A stretch of 64,000 bases of DNA. It comes from Lederbergia citrea (GTDB lineage Bacteria > Bacillota > Bacilli > Bacillales > Bacillaceae_C). A model generated the notes under the pieces. That model made no database searches and was not told the origin of the DNA. It saw nothing but the letters and a program-made list of their open reading frames with translations. The first letter of the stretch is position 1, and each line of letters opens with the position of its first letter. The translations under genes and the position numbers were made by a program. Location: contig NZ_JAGYPH010000001.1 of assembly GCF_018343525.1 (NCBI RefSeq), positions 1-64,000 on the forward strand. Direction: 5' to 3'. Below are positions 27,034 to 36,337 of the stretch, piece after piece.

Positions 27034-28131
27034 ATGAGTTTACCTTCGCATCCTATTTCATTGATGAATCAAGTGTATAGAAAAATTATGCCTGTCGTCC
27101 ATAAGGAATTATCATATTGGAGAAGCAGAGCGGAAGGAATCCCTAATGCCGAACTAAGGCAGCAGGCATTGGCAAGTATTGAACATAAGACGTTTCACTG
27201 TGAGGGTGGAGCAATTATGGCCTTAACCGCTTTGGACCAAAAAAAGGCAGCGATCAAGTTTATTGTCGCTTATCAAACAATCAGCGATTACTTGGACAAC
27301 CTTTGTGATCGAAGTACTTCCCTTGATCCCGAAGATTTTGCGGCCTTGCATGAATCGATGAAAGATGCCTTGTCTATCGGTTCCATTCCGAAACAGTATT
27401 ACCGTTTTAGGGATGATAGAGATGATGGTGGATATTTGGAGGATCTTGTTGAAACTTGCCAGTCTGTATTGAAAAAAGTCCCTCATTACGAAGCGGTTAA
27501 GCCATTTTTACTTGAATTATGCCAATATTATTGTGATCTGCAAATACATAAACACGTTTGTACGGAAGAAAGAGAAGAACGCTTAATGAAATGGTTCGCC
27601 CAAAATAAAAGCATGCTGCCAGATATGGATTGGCATGAATTTTCAGCCTGTTCTGGTTCTACACTAGGAATTTTTTGCCTCATTTCCTATGCGTTAAGGA
27701 AAGATTTTGAAGAAAAGCATGCGGAAAAGATCCGGGAAGGTTATTTTCCATATATACAGGGATTGCATATATTACTTGATTATTTTATCGACCAGGATGA
27801 GGACCGTGCTGGTGGTGATCTGAACTTCTGTTTTTATTATGAAAATGAAGAGCAAATGCTTAAACGATTTATTCATTTTTTAGATGAAGCCGACAGACAT
27901 ACGAAGCATTTGCCTGATACAAAATTTCATAAGCTGATTAACCGCGGACTGCTCGGTGTTTACTTGTCCGATAATAAAGTGAATGAGCAAAAGGATGTGA
28001 GGTCCATTGCGAAAAAAATGATGAAGCGGGGCGGAGCAATCAGTTACTTTTTTTATTGGAATGGCCGTGCTTATCGAAGAGTTCAAAATCTTTTGGCTGG
28101 ATCTGCAAAGTTTTTGGCTCCTCAAAGATAA
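27034..28131 (+). CDS. ytpB: Tetraprenyl-beta-curcumene synthase (DUF2600)
   Basis: 365 residues. The B. subtilis homologue YtpB cyclises C35 heptaprenyl diphosphate to tetraprenyl-beta-curcumene, precursor of sesquarterpenes (baciterpenols). The Asp-rich segment DYLDN at 85-89 is in the position expected for the family. TTGAGGTGA precedes the ATG. Partner genes such as the squalene-hopene-type cyclase are not in the window. Confidence 0.92.
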   Translation: MSLPSHPISLMNQVYRKIMPVVHKELSYWRSRAEGIPNAELRQQALASIEHKTFHCEGGAIMALTALDQKKAAIKFIVAYQTISDYLDNLCDRSTSLDPEDFAALHESMKDALSIGSIPKQYYRFRDDRDDGGYLEDLVETCQSVLKKVPHYEAVKPFLLELCQYYCDLQIHKHVCTEEREERLMKWFAQNKSMLPDMDWHEFSACSGSTLGIFCLISYALRKDFEEKHAEKIREGYFPYIQGLHILLDYFIDQDEDRAGGDLNFCFYYENEEQMLKRFIHFLDEADRHTKHLPDTKFHKLINRGLLGVYLSDNKVNEQKDVRSIAKKMMKRGGAISYFFYWNGRAYRRVQNLLAGSAKFLAPQR

Positions 28132-28166
28132 AAATAACATGCGAGAGTAAGCATGTTATTTTTTTT
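28132..28166. terminator. Bidirectional terminator ytpB / mnmM
   Basis: 11-bp stem AAATAACATGC / GCATGTTATTT with loop GAGAGTAA and runs of A before and T after. It overlaps the last codons of the convergent methyltransferase gene. Confidence 0.9.
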
Positions 28167-28728
28167 CAATCGCCAAAATAAAGGGCGGATTATTTTTTTG
28201 GTTTATAAAACCGTACTGAAGAACATGGACCTTTTCCTGCGGTAGATTTATTGCATAATCAAGTAAAGCATCCCGTTCAATAGCACCTGCGGCATGGCCG
28301 TGGTAAATAACGAGGACAACGATGCCACCTTTTGGCATTAGTTCAAGCAACTGTTCTATTGCGGAAATCGTTGTTTCAGCATGAGTTACAATTGATTTAT
28401 CTCCTCCGGGCAAATATCCGAGATTGAAAATCGCACCGGTAATTTTACCTTTTTCTTCAAATGGGATTGTCTCCAATAAACTTTCATGTCCACTATCATA
28501 AAGAGAAACACGTTCCATTAGATTTTTGGATTCAAGAGCTAGTTTTGTTTGTTCGATTGCTTCTGTTTGAATATCAAATCCATACACTCGGCCTTGTTCT
28601 CCAACAAGTTGAGCTAGGAAAACTGTATCATGCCCATTTCCAACGGTCGCATCAACGACGGCGTCTTCTGGCTTTACGGCTCGTTCGAGCAATGTTCGTG
28701 CGAAAGAAAGTACCCGCTGTAAACCCAT
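28156..28728 (-). CDS. mnmM: tRNA 5-aminomethyl-2-thiouridine methyltransferase (YtqB / MnmM)
   Basis: 190 residues, class I SAM-dependent methyltransferase with motif I VVDATVGNGHDT at 24-35 and acidic motif II VYGFDIQ. Formerly annotated as rRNA methylase (YtqB). In B. subtilis it has been shown to methylate nm5s2U34 to mnm5s2U34 in tRNA. Good ribosome site GAGGAG. Symbol rests on recalled family identity. Confidence 0.87.
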   Translation of the reverse strand: MGLQRVLSFARTLLERAVKPEDAVVDATVGNGHDTVFLAQLVGEQGRVYGFDIQTEAIEQTKLALESKNLMERVSLYDSGHESLLETIPFEEKGKITGAIFNLGYLPGGDKSIVTHAETTISAIEQLLELMPKGGIVVLVIYHGHAAGAIERDALLDYAINLPQEKVHVLQYGFINQKNNPPFILAIEKK

Positions 28729-28917
28729 GTTTCAATCTCCTCACGTTCTGTCAAAAAAGGATCCAATCTTGCTTAGTCGCTGCCAAGATTAAAAGCTTCC
28801 ACTTTTCTTCAAAAATTGTAACATAGACGTCCCCATTTGAGAACACACTAAAGATGAACCATGTTTAGGGATTGATTTAAAACAAGGTTCAAAATCGCAG
28901 ATGTGAGGTGGACGTTA

Positions 28918-29208
28918 ATGGCGACGCGTCAATCGATCGAAGACTGCATTAATCGTGTGGAATCAGCCATTCTCAATGCTGAGGAGCAATATACTTTGGG
29001 AAGCCGGCAGGAACATTACCATGATGTAGAATTCAGCGATGCACAGGGACAATTGGAAGCAGCGGCACAAGAGCTTGAAAAGCTGGCTGATAGCTCTAAT
29101 GCACAGCAGCGTGAACAGCTTTATCGTGTTGGTTTGAAGGTTCAGCAGCTGCAGAACAAAATGATTCTCCTAGACCATGACCACCCACTTTACAGCACTT
29201 GGCATTAA
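28918..29208 (+). CDS. ytzC: DUF2524 protein YtzC
   Basis: 96 residues, helical, rich in Gln, Glu and Ala, resembling B. subtilis YtzC (DUF2524), which also neighbours ytqB. ATG 28918 is preceded by TGAGGTGG; the frame opens five codons earlier. Function unknown. Confidence 0.8.
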   Translation: MATRQSIEDCINRVESAILNAEEQYTLGSRQEHYHDVEFSDAQGQLEAAAQELEKLADSSNAQQREQLYRVGLKVQQLQNKMILLDHDHPLYSTWH

Positions 29209-29217
29209 CTTGTTTCA

Positions 29218-29254
29218 ATCAGGCACTTTGAGGTTTGTCTTCAAAGTGCCTGAT
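29218..29254 (+). terminator. Long hairpin after ytzC
   Basis: 14-bp perfect stem ATCAGGCACTTTGA / TCAAAGTGCCTGAT ten bases after the ytzC stop. There is no clear T-run, so it may be a weak terminator or an RNA 3'-end stabiliser. Confidence 0.6.
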
Positions 29255-29325
29255 CCTAATTAACTGAATTCACTTTTATCCATTATTCTCTTGCGCCCTT
29301 TTACCAAAAGGAATAAAATTGCTTA

Positions 29326-30555
29326 GTGTTTATGAAATATCGTTTGGAAAGGGTGCTGGAAAACATGCCGAAAGCCTTATGGCTATTAATCATCGGGATG
29401 CTTGTGAATGTAACAGGAGCTTCTTTTTTATGGCCGCTTAATGCGATTTATATACATGATCACTTAGGAAAATCATTATCTGTTGCTGGAATTGTCTTAA
29501 TGTTAAATTCAGGTGCGAGTGTGGTTGGAAACTTGTGGGGAGGATTCCTCTACGATAAAATTGGTGGCTACCGATCAATTTTGCTAGGAATTACTATTTC
29601 AGTTTTAGCTTTATTTGGTTTGACTTTATGGCATGGCTGGCCTCATTACGTCTTCTTTTTAATATTTATTGGTCTCGGAAGCGGAATTATTTTTCCTTCT
29701 ATGTATGCAATGGCGGGTTCGGTTTGGAAGGATGGTGGGAGAAAAGCTTTTAACGCCGTTTACGTTGCCCAAAATGCTGGTGTAGCGATTGGTTCGGCAT
29801 TGGGTGGATTTGTCGCTTTCTATTCCTTTAACTATATTTTTCTCGCTAATTTACTGATGTTCATCGCTTTTCTTTTTATCGCTTTGTTTGGCTATAGGAA
29901 TATGGCAGGAAGTCAAATTAGCCCGACAAACGTAATACAAGAACGGAAACCACTTCGGAATAAACATAAATTTTATGCTCTCATGATTTTGTGCGGAGCC
30001 TATTTATTAGGCTGGGTTGGGTATGTTCAGTGGCAATCAACAATCGCCGCTTACACCCAAGAAGTGAATATATCATTAAAACAATATAGCGTGTTATGGA
30101 CAGTTAATGGAGCATTAATTGTTCTAGCCCAACCGCTTTTACAATGGGTGCTTCGAAAATACAGCGACCGATTAAAGGGGCAGATTATGACGGGCTTCGT
30201 CATTTTTATTATTTCATTTGGAGTTGCTGGGTATTCTAGTGAATTTAAAGGATTTCTTGCCGCAATGATCATATTAACAATTGGTGAAATGCTTGTTTGG
30301 CCAGTTGTTCCTACAGTTGCTGACAGGTTAGCTCCGAGGGGAAGAGAAGGCTTTTACCAGGGGATTGTAAATAGCACGGCAACAGGTGGGAGAATGATAG
30401 GCCCCGTACTTGGAGGCGTGCTTGTCGATTTGTATGGCATGGGGATACTATTCGGGTTCTTGATGGTGCTGCTTGTCATCGCATTGATTTTGGCTTATTT
30501 TTATGATGTTCCATTGAAAAATGCTAACCAAGAACAGGCGACAAAAAGTTCTTAA
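29326..30555 (+). CDS. yttB: MFS transporter, YttB-like
   Basis: 409 residues with about 12 hydrophobic segments in two halves and the MFS motif A variant GGFLYDKIGGYRS after helix 2. Drug-efflux-like member of unknown substrate; its place directly upstream of leuS matches B. subtilis yttB, and the symbol rests on that. Start uncertain between GTG 29326 (AAAAGGAA 12 bases upstream) and ATG 29332. Confidence 0.82.
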   Translation: MFMKYRLERVLENMPKALWLLIIGMLVNVTGASFLWPLNAIYIHDHLGKSLSVAGIVLMLNSGASVVGNLWGGFLYDKIGGYRSILLGITISVLALFGLTLWHGWPHYVFFLIFIGLGSGIIFPSMYAMAGSVWKDGGRKAFNAVYVAQNAGVAIGSALGGFVAFYSFNYIFLANLLMFIAFLFIALFGYRNMAGSQISPTNVIQERKPLRNKHKFYALMILCGAYLLGWVGYVQWQSTIAAYTQEVNISLKQYSVLWTVNGALIVLAQPLLQWVLRKYSDRLKGQIMTGFVIFIISFGVAGYSSEFKGFLAAMIILTIGEMLVWPVVPTVADRLAPRGREGFYQGIVNSTATGGRMIGPVLGGVLVDLYGMGILFGFLMVLLVIALILAYFYDVPLKNANQEQATKSS

Positions 30556-30617
30556 TCCCTAATCAGGGTGAAACTGCAGATCATTTTTTACATTTAGGCT
30601 TGAAAGAATGTATAAAG

Positions 30618-30646
30618 TTGATTACAATTGGAAATATCATTAATAA
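30618..30646 (+). promoter_or_regulatory. Candidate promoter of the leuS T-box transcript
   Basis: TTGATT - 17 bases - TAATAA. Transcription would begin about 10-20 bases before the T-box stem I. Confidence 0.5.
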
Positions 30647-30667
30647 ATAAATGAAACGTAAACAAAG

Positions 30668-30909
30668 GAATAGTAATGGTGACAGCCCGTTTTAGAGAGT
30701 TGGCGGCAGGTGCGAGCCAATCGGGTGAAATCATGAACTCGCCTTTCGAGTTGCATGCGTGAACGGATTTTTAGAAATCCCTGTAGTCCATGCCGTTTTC
30801 CGCGTTAAGGATGAACGAAGCGAGTGCATGTGCACTAATGTGGGTGGTACCGCGGGAGAATCGAAACCTCTCGTCCCAAGAAAGAATTTTTCTGGGATGA
30901 GGGGTTTTT
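30668..30909 (+). ncRNA. T-box leader (leucine) upstream of leuS
   Basis: The T-box antiterminator sequence AATGTGGGTGGTACCGCGG is at 30837-30855. The specifier region reads GAA-CTC with CTC (Leu) at 30738-30740. The competing terminator is AAACCTCTCGTCCCA pairing with TGGGATGAGGGGTTT, then a T-run (30864-30909). Uncharged tRNA-Leu(GAG) would favour read-through into leuS. Confidence 0.95.
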
Positions 30910-30943
30910 CTGTTTTTTAAAAAGTTGTAGGAGGTTTACAATC

Positions 30944-33361
30944 ATGAGTTTTAGACACAATGAAATTGAAAAAAAGTGGCAACAATATTGGGAGAAAAAT
31001 AAAACATTTAAAACGGATGCCTATGGTGAAGGTGAAAAGTTTTACGCACTGGATATGTTCCCATATCCATCTGGCGCAGGCTTGCATGTTGGGCATCCTG
31101 AAGGATACACGGCAACGGATATTCTTTCGCGAATGAAACGGATGCAAGGGTATAATGTCCTTCACCCGATGGGCTGGGATGCATTCGGCCTTCCTGCAGA
31201 GCAATATGCGCTAGATACTGGAAATGACCCTGCCGAATTTACGCAGCATAATATCGAAACCTTTACAAGACAGATTAAATCACTTGGCTTTTCCTATGAT
31301 TGGGACCGTGAAATCAATACGACCGATCCTGGCTATTACAAATGGACACAATGGATTTTCCTAAAGCTGTTTGAAAAAGGGCTTGCCTATGTGGATGAAG
31401 TACCTGTGAATTGGTGTCCGGCACTTGGTACGGTACTTGCCAATGAAGAAGTCATCGATGGAAAGAGCGAACGCGGCGGACATCCCGTCGAGCGTCGTCC
31501 GATGAGACAATGGATTTTAAGAATTACGAAATATGCAGATCGTTTGCTTGATGATTTGGAAGAACTGGATTGGCCTGAAAGCATTAAAGATATGCAGCGA
31601 AACTGGATTGGCCGCTCTGAAGGCGCGGAAGTGACATTTGGCATCGATGGATATGATGAAACATTCACCGTTTTCACCACTCGTCCAGATACGCTTTTTG
31701 GTGCCACATATGCAGTGCTTGCTCCTGAACATCCATTTGTAGATAAAATTACGACAGCTGAGCAGCAAGCTGATGTGCAAGCATATATTGAAAAAATCAA
31801 ATCGAAAAGCGATTTGGAAAGAACGGATCTTGCAAAGGATAAAACAGGTGTTTTTACAGGTGCATATGCAGTTAATCCTGTGAATGGTGAAAAAATGCCC
31901 ATCTGGATTGCAGACTATGTATTAATGAGCTATGGTACGGGCGCAATTATGGCAGTTCCTGCGCATGATGAGCGTGACTATGAGTTTGCCGAAAAATTTG
32001 GTCTAGAAATCAAAGAAGTCGTAGCAGGTGGAAACATTGAAGAAGCCCCGTATACGGGCGACGGAATGCATGTTAATTCTGGTTTCCTAGATGGGTTGAA
32101 TAAAGAAGAGGCCATTTCTGCTATGATCAATTGGCTTGAAAAAGAAGGTGCCGGAACGAAAAAAGTGACATACCGTCTTCGTGATTGGCTATTCAGCCGC
32201 CAGCGTTATTGGGGAGAGCCGATACCAATCATCCATTGGGAAGACGGCACGATGACTGCTGTTCCAGAAGATCAGCTTCCAGTCATTCTTCCGGTAACTG
32301 ATCAAATTAAACCATCGGGAACAGGTGAATCACCGCTTGCCAATATTCCTGACTGGCTAAATGTTGAAGATCCGGAAACTGGGAAAAAAGGGCGTCGCGA
32401 AACAAACACGATGCCACAATGGGCAGGAAGCTGCTGGTACTACCTACGCTATATTGATCCGCATAATACAGAAGCGTTGGCAGATGAGGAGCTATTGAAA
32501 AAATGGCTTCCTACCGACATTTACATTGGTGGTGCAGAACACGCCGTCCTTCACTTGCTGTATGCACGTTTCTGGCACAAGTTTTTATACGACATTGGTG
32601 TTGTACCAACGAAGGAACCATTCCAGAAACTATTTAACCAAGGGATGATCCTTGGTGAAAACAATGAAAAGATGAGTAAATCAAAAGGTAATGTTGTTAA
32701 CCCGGATGAAATTGTCGAAAGTCATGGAGCAGATACGCTACGCCTATACGAAATGTTCATGGGGCCGCTTGATGCTTCCATTGCCTGGTCAACAACAGGT
32801 CTTGATGGAGCTCGTCGTTTCCTCGATCGTGTTTGGCGCTTGCTTGTGAATGAAGAAGACGGTAGCTTGACTGAGAAAATCCGTGAAGGCGCCGTTACGG
32901 AGCTTGAAAAGGTGTATCATCAAACTGTGAAAAAAGTGACGGAAGACTACGAAACGCTTGGCTTCAACACTGCTATTTCCCAGTTGATGGTTTTTATTAA
33001 TGAAGCATATAAAGCGGAAACCCTTCCGAAAGAATATATTAAAGGCTTTGTAAAATTGCTAGCGCCGATTTGCCCGCATATTTCTGAAGAACTTTGGGCA
33101 AAATTAGGCCACGAAAACACATTGTCCTACGAGGCGTGGCCAGTTTATGACGAGGCAAAACTTGTCGATGATGAAGTTGAAATCGTTGTTCAAATTAATG
33201 GAAAAGTCCGATCCAAAATGGTCATCGCTCGGGACACAACGCGCGATCAGCTTGAGGCACTTGCTATGGATGATCATAAGGTAAAAGAAATGATTGAAGG
33301 AAAAACCATCCGTAAAGTGATTGCCGTTCCAGGGAAATTGGTGAATATTGTAGCAAATTAA
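30944..33361 (+). CDS. leuS: Leucyl-tRNA synthetase
   Basis: 805 residues, class Ia synthetase of bacterial length. HIGH-type motif HVGH at 48-51; KMSKS at about 577-581 in [10 protein letters not shown]. The CP1 editing domain with the Thr-rich element [11 protein letters not shown] and [15 protein letters not shown] is intact, so proofreading is expected. C-terminal anticodon-binding and LeuRS-specific domains are complete. AGGAGG precedes the ATG. Regulated by the upstream T-box. Confidence 0.98.
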   Translation: MSFRHNEIEKKWQQYWEKNKTFKTDAYGEGEKFYALDMFPYPSGAGLHVGHPEGYTATDILSRMKRMQGYNVLHPMGWDAFGLPAEQYALDTGNDPAEFTQHNIETFTRQIKSLGFSYDWDREINTTDPGYYKWTQWIFLKLFEKGLAYVDEVPVNWCPALGTVLANEEVIDGKSERGGHPVERRPMRQWILRITKYADRLLDDLEELDWPESIKDMQRNWIGRSEGAEVTFGIDGYDETFTVFTTRPDTLFGATYAVLAPEHPFVDKITTAEQQADVQAYIEKIKSKSDLERTDLAKDKTGVFTGAYAVNPVNGEKMPIWIADYVLMSYGTGAIMAVPAHDERDYEFAEKFGLEIKEVVAGGNIEEAPYTGDGMHVNSGFLDGLNKEEAISAMINWLEKEGAGTKKVTYRLRDWLFSRQRYWGEPIPIIHWEDGTMTAVPEDQLPVILPVTDQIKPSGTGESPLANIPDWLNVEDPETGKKGRRETNTMPQWAGSCWYYLRYIDPHNTEALADEELLKKWLPTDIYIGGAEHAVLHLLYARFWHKFLYDIGVVPTKEPFQKLFNQGMILGENNEKMSKSKGNVVNPDEIVESHGADTLRLYEMFMGPLDASIAWSTTGLDGARRFLDRVWRLLVNEEDGSLTEKIREGAVTELEKVYHQTVKKVTEDYETLGFNTAISQLMVFINEAYKAETLPKEYIKGFVKLLAPICPHISEELWAKLGHENTLSYEAWPVYDEAKLVDDEVEIVVQINGKVRSKMVIARDTTRDQLEALAMDDHKVKEMIEGKTIRKVIAVPGKLVNIVAN

Positions 33362-33366
33362 GCAAG

Positions 33367-33392
33367 AAAAACCTCCGTTTACGGGGGTTTTT
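33367..33392 (+). terminator. Terminator of leuS
   Basis: AAAACCTCCG-TTTA-CGGGGGTTTTTT, seven bases after the leuS stop. Confidence 0.9.
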
Positions 33393-33478
33393 TCAATATG
33401 AGCTTAATCCATCATCTCGCCAAAATATGAATGAGTATGTAAGTCTAAGTTGGATCAGTTATTTTTGCCATCATGTTT

Positions 33479-33487
33479 TGTTATAAT
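33479..33487 (+). promoter_or_regulatory. Extended -10 promoter of the rhodanese gene
   Basis: TGTTATAAT, a perfect extended -10 element, 34 bases before the start codon. The -35 region is poor, as is common with extended -10 promoters. Confidence 0.6.
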
Positions 33488-33521
33488 AGAAATTGTTAAA
33501 TCAGTAGAAGGGGTGACGCGT

Positions 33522-33836
33522 GTGGAAGAAATCAAAACGATAACACCTGAAGAAGTGAAGAATCAGCTCCGTGAGGGGAAAAATCTACATTTAATTGATG
33601 TCCGTGAGGATGATGAGGTTGCAGAAGGAATGATTCCAAAAGCAGTTCATATACCGATGGGAGAGATTCCAGATCAGCTTGATCAATTAAATCGTGACAA
33701 TGAATATATACTTGTTTGCAGATCGGGCGGACGCAGCGGAAGAGTTTGCGAATACTTAATGGAACAAGGATTGAATGTGAAAAATATGGTCGGCGGTATG
33801 CTCGAATGGACTGGACCGCAGGAACCAAAACGATAA
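33522..33836 (+). CDS. Single-domain rhodanese (sulfurtransferase)
   Basis: 104 residues from a GTG at 33522 with AAGGGGTG six bases upstream; the frame is open further upstream through promoter DNA. Rhodanese fold with active-site Cys66 in the six-residue loop CRSGGRS, suited to sulfur rather than phosphate substrates. Acts as a cytosolic persulfide carrier in related proteins. Monocistronic, between its own promoter and terminator. Confidence 0.9.
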   Translation: MEEIKTITPEEVKNQLREGKNLHLIDVREDDEVAEGMIPKAVHIPMGEIPDQLDQLNRDNEYILVCRSGGRSGRVCEYLMEQGLNVKNMVGGMLEWTGPQEPKR

Positions 33837-33847
33837 TATATTTAAGA

Positions 33848-33879
33848 ACGACCTTCGATGTTATACGAAGGTCGTTTAT
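33848..33879 (+). terminator. Terminator of the rhodanese gene
   Basis: 10-bp stem ACGACCTTCG / CGAAGGTCGT with loop ATGTTATA, then TTATTATT. Confidence 0.85.
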
Positions 33880-33966
33880 TATTGTCGTAAAACGTAAGTG
33901 TATATACAATTGTGAATAAATGGAATATAATGAAAGGGAAATGTTGGAGATTGAGGGGGGAATAGA

Positions 33967-34902
33967 TTGGATCTTATTTTTGGGGGCTTAAAAATGTTAG
34001 CTCTCTATTTTCTTGTTTTTATCATACTTATTTTTATCCTGGCTTTTCCGAATAATCCTACCGTCTCTTATGAAGGAAAGGCCTCTACACCTATATTGAC
34101 ATACGATTTCCATCCAGAAACGTATATTTATAATCTTAAGGTATTTTATTTGAGCATTACTGAACATAGAACACTAGGAGTAACCCGTTACGATGGAGTT
34201 TTAGTTGAAGATGAAATCAAGACATACTTCCCGAGAAGTGCAAAAGTGATATTAGTTGCTTTTTTCTTCAGTATTATTGCGGGTATATTAAAAGGAGTGT
34301 TCGACTACCGATATCGAATGAGCAAACTGAACTTCTTAGGTAATGGATCGACTTGGCTTTTCCAATCAATCCCGGACTTCTTTGTCATTCTCTCCATTCA
34401 ATGGCTGGCCCTTGCAATGATCCCTTCATTGAGGGTATTCAGTAACTCAACTTGGTATAACTTTATCTTTATTGGAATTATTGTGGCGATTTATCCAGCG
34501 TTATACATAGCCAGAATTACATTTGCAGCTTTAGTGAACGAAGATGGTCAACAATATATTCAAGTGGCGCGTTCAAAAGGATTGAAAGAACGAATAATCG
34601 TTTATAAACATATGTTGAAAAATTGTATGCAAACAATTTTAGCGCATATTACGCCATTAATGGTTTACATATTATCTAGTTTAATTATGGCTGAGTATTT
34701 ATTTGCCTACGAAGGTATTGCCTATCGAATGTTTTTTTCCTTAGAGATTTTTACAAGTATTGGTGGAGGGCAGAGGTCTTTCGAACCGGCAATGATTCTC
34801 GGCGCAACCGTTTGTTTTATGGGAACGGTGATGTTTGCGCAAATGGTGGCCTTCATTACTAGAAAAAGTTTAGGGCTTGATAGGAGTATCGCAAATGAAT
34901 AA
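33967..34902 (+). CDS. Oligopeptide-type ABC permease, OppB-like
   Basis: 311 residues from a TTG preceded by GAGGGGGG at six-base spacing. One N-terminal hydrophobic segment, an extracytoplasmic stretch and about five further segments, with the permease cytoplasmic loop NEDGQQYIQVARSKGLKERII. Overlaps the second permease gene by eight bases. No ATPase or solute-binding protein gene is adjacent, so the pair must borrow partners encoded elsewhere. Substrate unknown. Confidence 0.82.
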   Translation: MDLIFGGLKMLALYFLVFIILIFILAFPNNPTVSYEGKASTPILTYDFHPETYIYNLKVFYLSITEHRTLGVTRYDGVLVEDEIKTYFPRSAKVILVAFFFSIIAGILKGVFDYRYRMSKLNFLGNGSTWLFQSIPDFFVILSIQWLALAMIPSLRVFSNSTWYNFIFIGIIVAIYPALYIARITFAALVNEDGQQYIQVARSKGLKERIIVYKHMLKNCMQTILAHITPLMVYILSSLIMAEYLFAYEGIAYRMFFSLEIFTSIGGGQRSFEPAMILGATVCFMGTVMFAQMVAFITRKSLGLDRSIANE

Positions 34903-35785
34903 TAAACCTTTAATTGTCGGATTAATTCTGTCGGCAGTCCTTTTTTTTATTATGTTTGCAGGACCTTATTTACCATTTGTTGATACGGAGCTAGAAGCAA
35001 AGCGGTTATACTATCCTGAAAAAGGAAAAATAGAGACTGCGCCCTTTTCACCCTCTGAACGATATATTTTGGGTTCAGATCGAGATGGAAGAGACTTGTT
35101 CAGTATGCTTATATTAGGGGCGAAAAATACAATTGTATTTATTATTGGTATTGCTTTACTTAGATATGCAATTGCTGTTCCTCTAGGAATGTTTGGTTAT
35201 AAAAAGAAAGGAATAGTTTCTTGGATTATTCAAGGATGGGATAAAGTATTTTCTAGTCTTCCTAGTAATTTATTGATTATTATTATATTGAATCTACCTT
35301 TTTTGCTGTATAGTAAAGATCGATTGATATGGGCATTCCTTATTATCGCTTTATTCGATGTAGGGCGGGTGAGTCAAATTGTCCAGCAACAATCGAATCA
35401 ATTATCAAAAAAGGCGTTTATTGAAACGGCGAAAACGATAGGTGTAAAGCCATTTTCCATGCTTAAAAATCATTATTTACCAAACTTAGCACCTGAAATC
35501 ATTACAAATTTTTGTATTGATGTAGGGCGTGTAACTCTTCTAATTGGACAGCTCGCAATCCTGAATATTTTCCTTAAGCAAGAATTAATTCAAGTGAATT
35601 ATGGGTATAGCGAGATCGTCAATTCTAGTTTAGATTGGCCATCAATCATGACAGATACGAGAAAAGATATTAGAAGCGCATTTTGGATTCCATTTTTCCC
35701 GGCATTGGCTTTAACTTATATGATTTTGACATTTAATATGTTAGGTGAGGGATTAAGAATATATTTCAATCGTCATTTAACTTAA
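34895..35785 (+). CDS. Oligopeptide-type ABC permease, OppC-like
   Basis: 296 residues from ATG 34895 with AGGAG eight bases upstream (an upstream TTG is also in frame). About six membrane segments, the OppC-type GSDRDGRDLFSMLILGAKN near residue 60, and the coupling loop AFIETAKTIGVKPFSMLKNH. It forms a heterodimer-type pair with the overlapping upstream permease. Followed at once by a transposase remnant. Confidence 0.82.
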   Translation: MNNKPLIVGLILSAVLFFIMFAGPYLPFVDTELEAKRLYYPEKGKIETAPFSPSERYILGSDRDGRDLFSMLILGAKNTIVFIIGIALLRYAIAVPLGMFGYKKKGIVSWIIQGWDKVFSSLPSNLLIIIILNLPFLLYSKDRLIWAFLIIALFDVGRVSQIVQQQSNQLSKKAFIETAKTIGVKPFSMLKNHYLPNLAPEIITNFCIDVGRVTLLIGQLAILNIFLKQELIQVNYGYSEIVNSSLDWPSIMTDTRKDIRSAFWIPFFPALALTYMILTFNMLGEGLRIYFNRHLT

Positions 35786-35789
35786 AGTT

Positions 35790-35903
35790 ATGAAACGTTG
35801 GACAACGTTAAGAGGTCTTAAAAAATTGTCCATGCAGGCGATGCTGACTTTTGCTCCAATGAATCTCAAGAGGCTTGCCAGATTGACATGGAAAAGGACA
35901 TAA
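35790..35903 (+). pseudogene. IS1182-type transposase C-terminal remnant
   Basis: A 37-codon piece starting MKRWTTLRGLKKLSMQAML and ending in NLKRLARLTW resembles the C-terminus of IS1182-type transposases, as I recall the family. Nothing upstream of it is transposase-like, so only the tail remains. The rest of the spacer up to 36337 is AT-rich and holds a terminator hairpin at 36027 and no recognisable gene. Confidence 0.7.
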
Positions 35904-36026
35904 AGAGAGCTGCTCGAAGAACAGTATTTTCACCGAAATCCCTCGAATCAGGTAAAAATCATCTGAAAATCGTAAAAGGCATTGGGAAGAAGATCAATCC
36001 TAATGCCTTTTGTCGACAATCTGATG

Positions 36027-36053
36027 CGACTATTTTCGAATAGTCGTTTTTTT
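36027..36053 (+). terminator. Terminator in the permease-carboxypeptidase spacer
   Basis: CGACTATT-TTCG-AATAGTCG followed by seven T. It probably ends read-through from the permease unit or belonged to the lost insertion sequence. Confidence 0.8.
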
Positions 36054-36337
36054 AATCAAATTTCTTTCATCAAAATCCCTTAAAATCAGACTATTTTCGA
36101 TTCGTTTTAAAGATTTCCCCCAACATATAATAAAACTTTTAACCTAGTGTTAAACATATAGTAATCAGAATTGCTGAAAACCATTAGTTCCTTTTAATTA
36201 AAAATAATCATGTTTACATAGCTTTTCATAAAATTTAAGAGAGTAAAGACTCATTTTTAATACTTCCCAATCATTCGACAGTTGGCTGGAATTTAAAAGC
36301 TTATACTGACTCTATTAATAGGGGAGGTGTTTTGCTA

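Noticed and set aside
33532..33909. 125-codon minus-strand frame opposite the rhodanese gene
   Set aside because: It is a shadow of the plus-strand gene, which has a catalytic motif, promoter and ribosome site.
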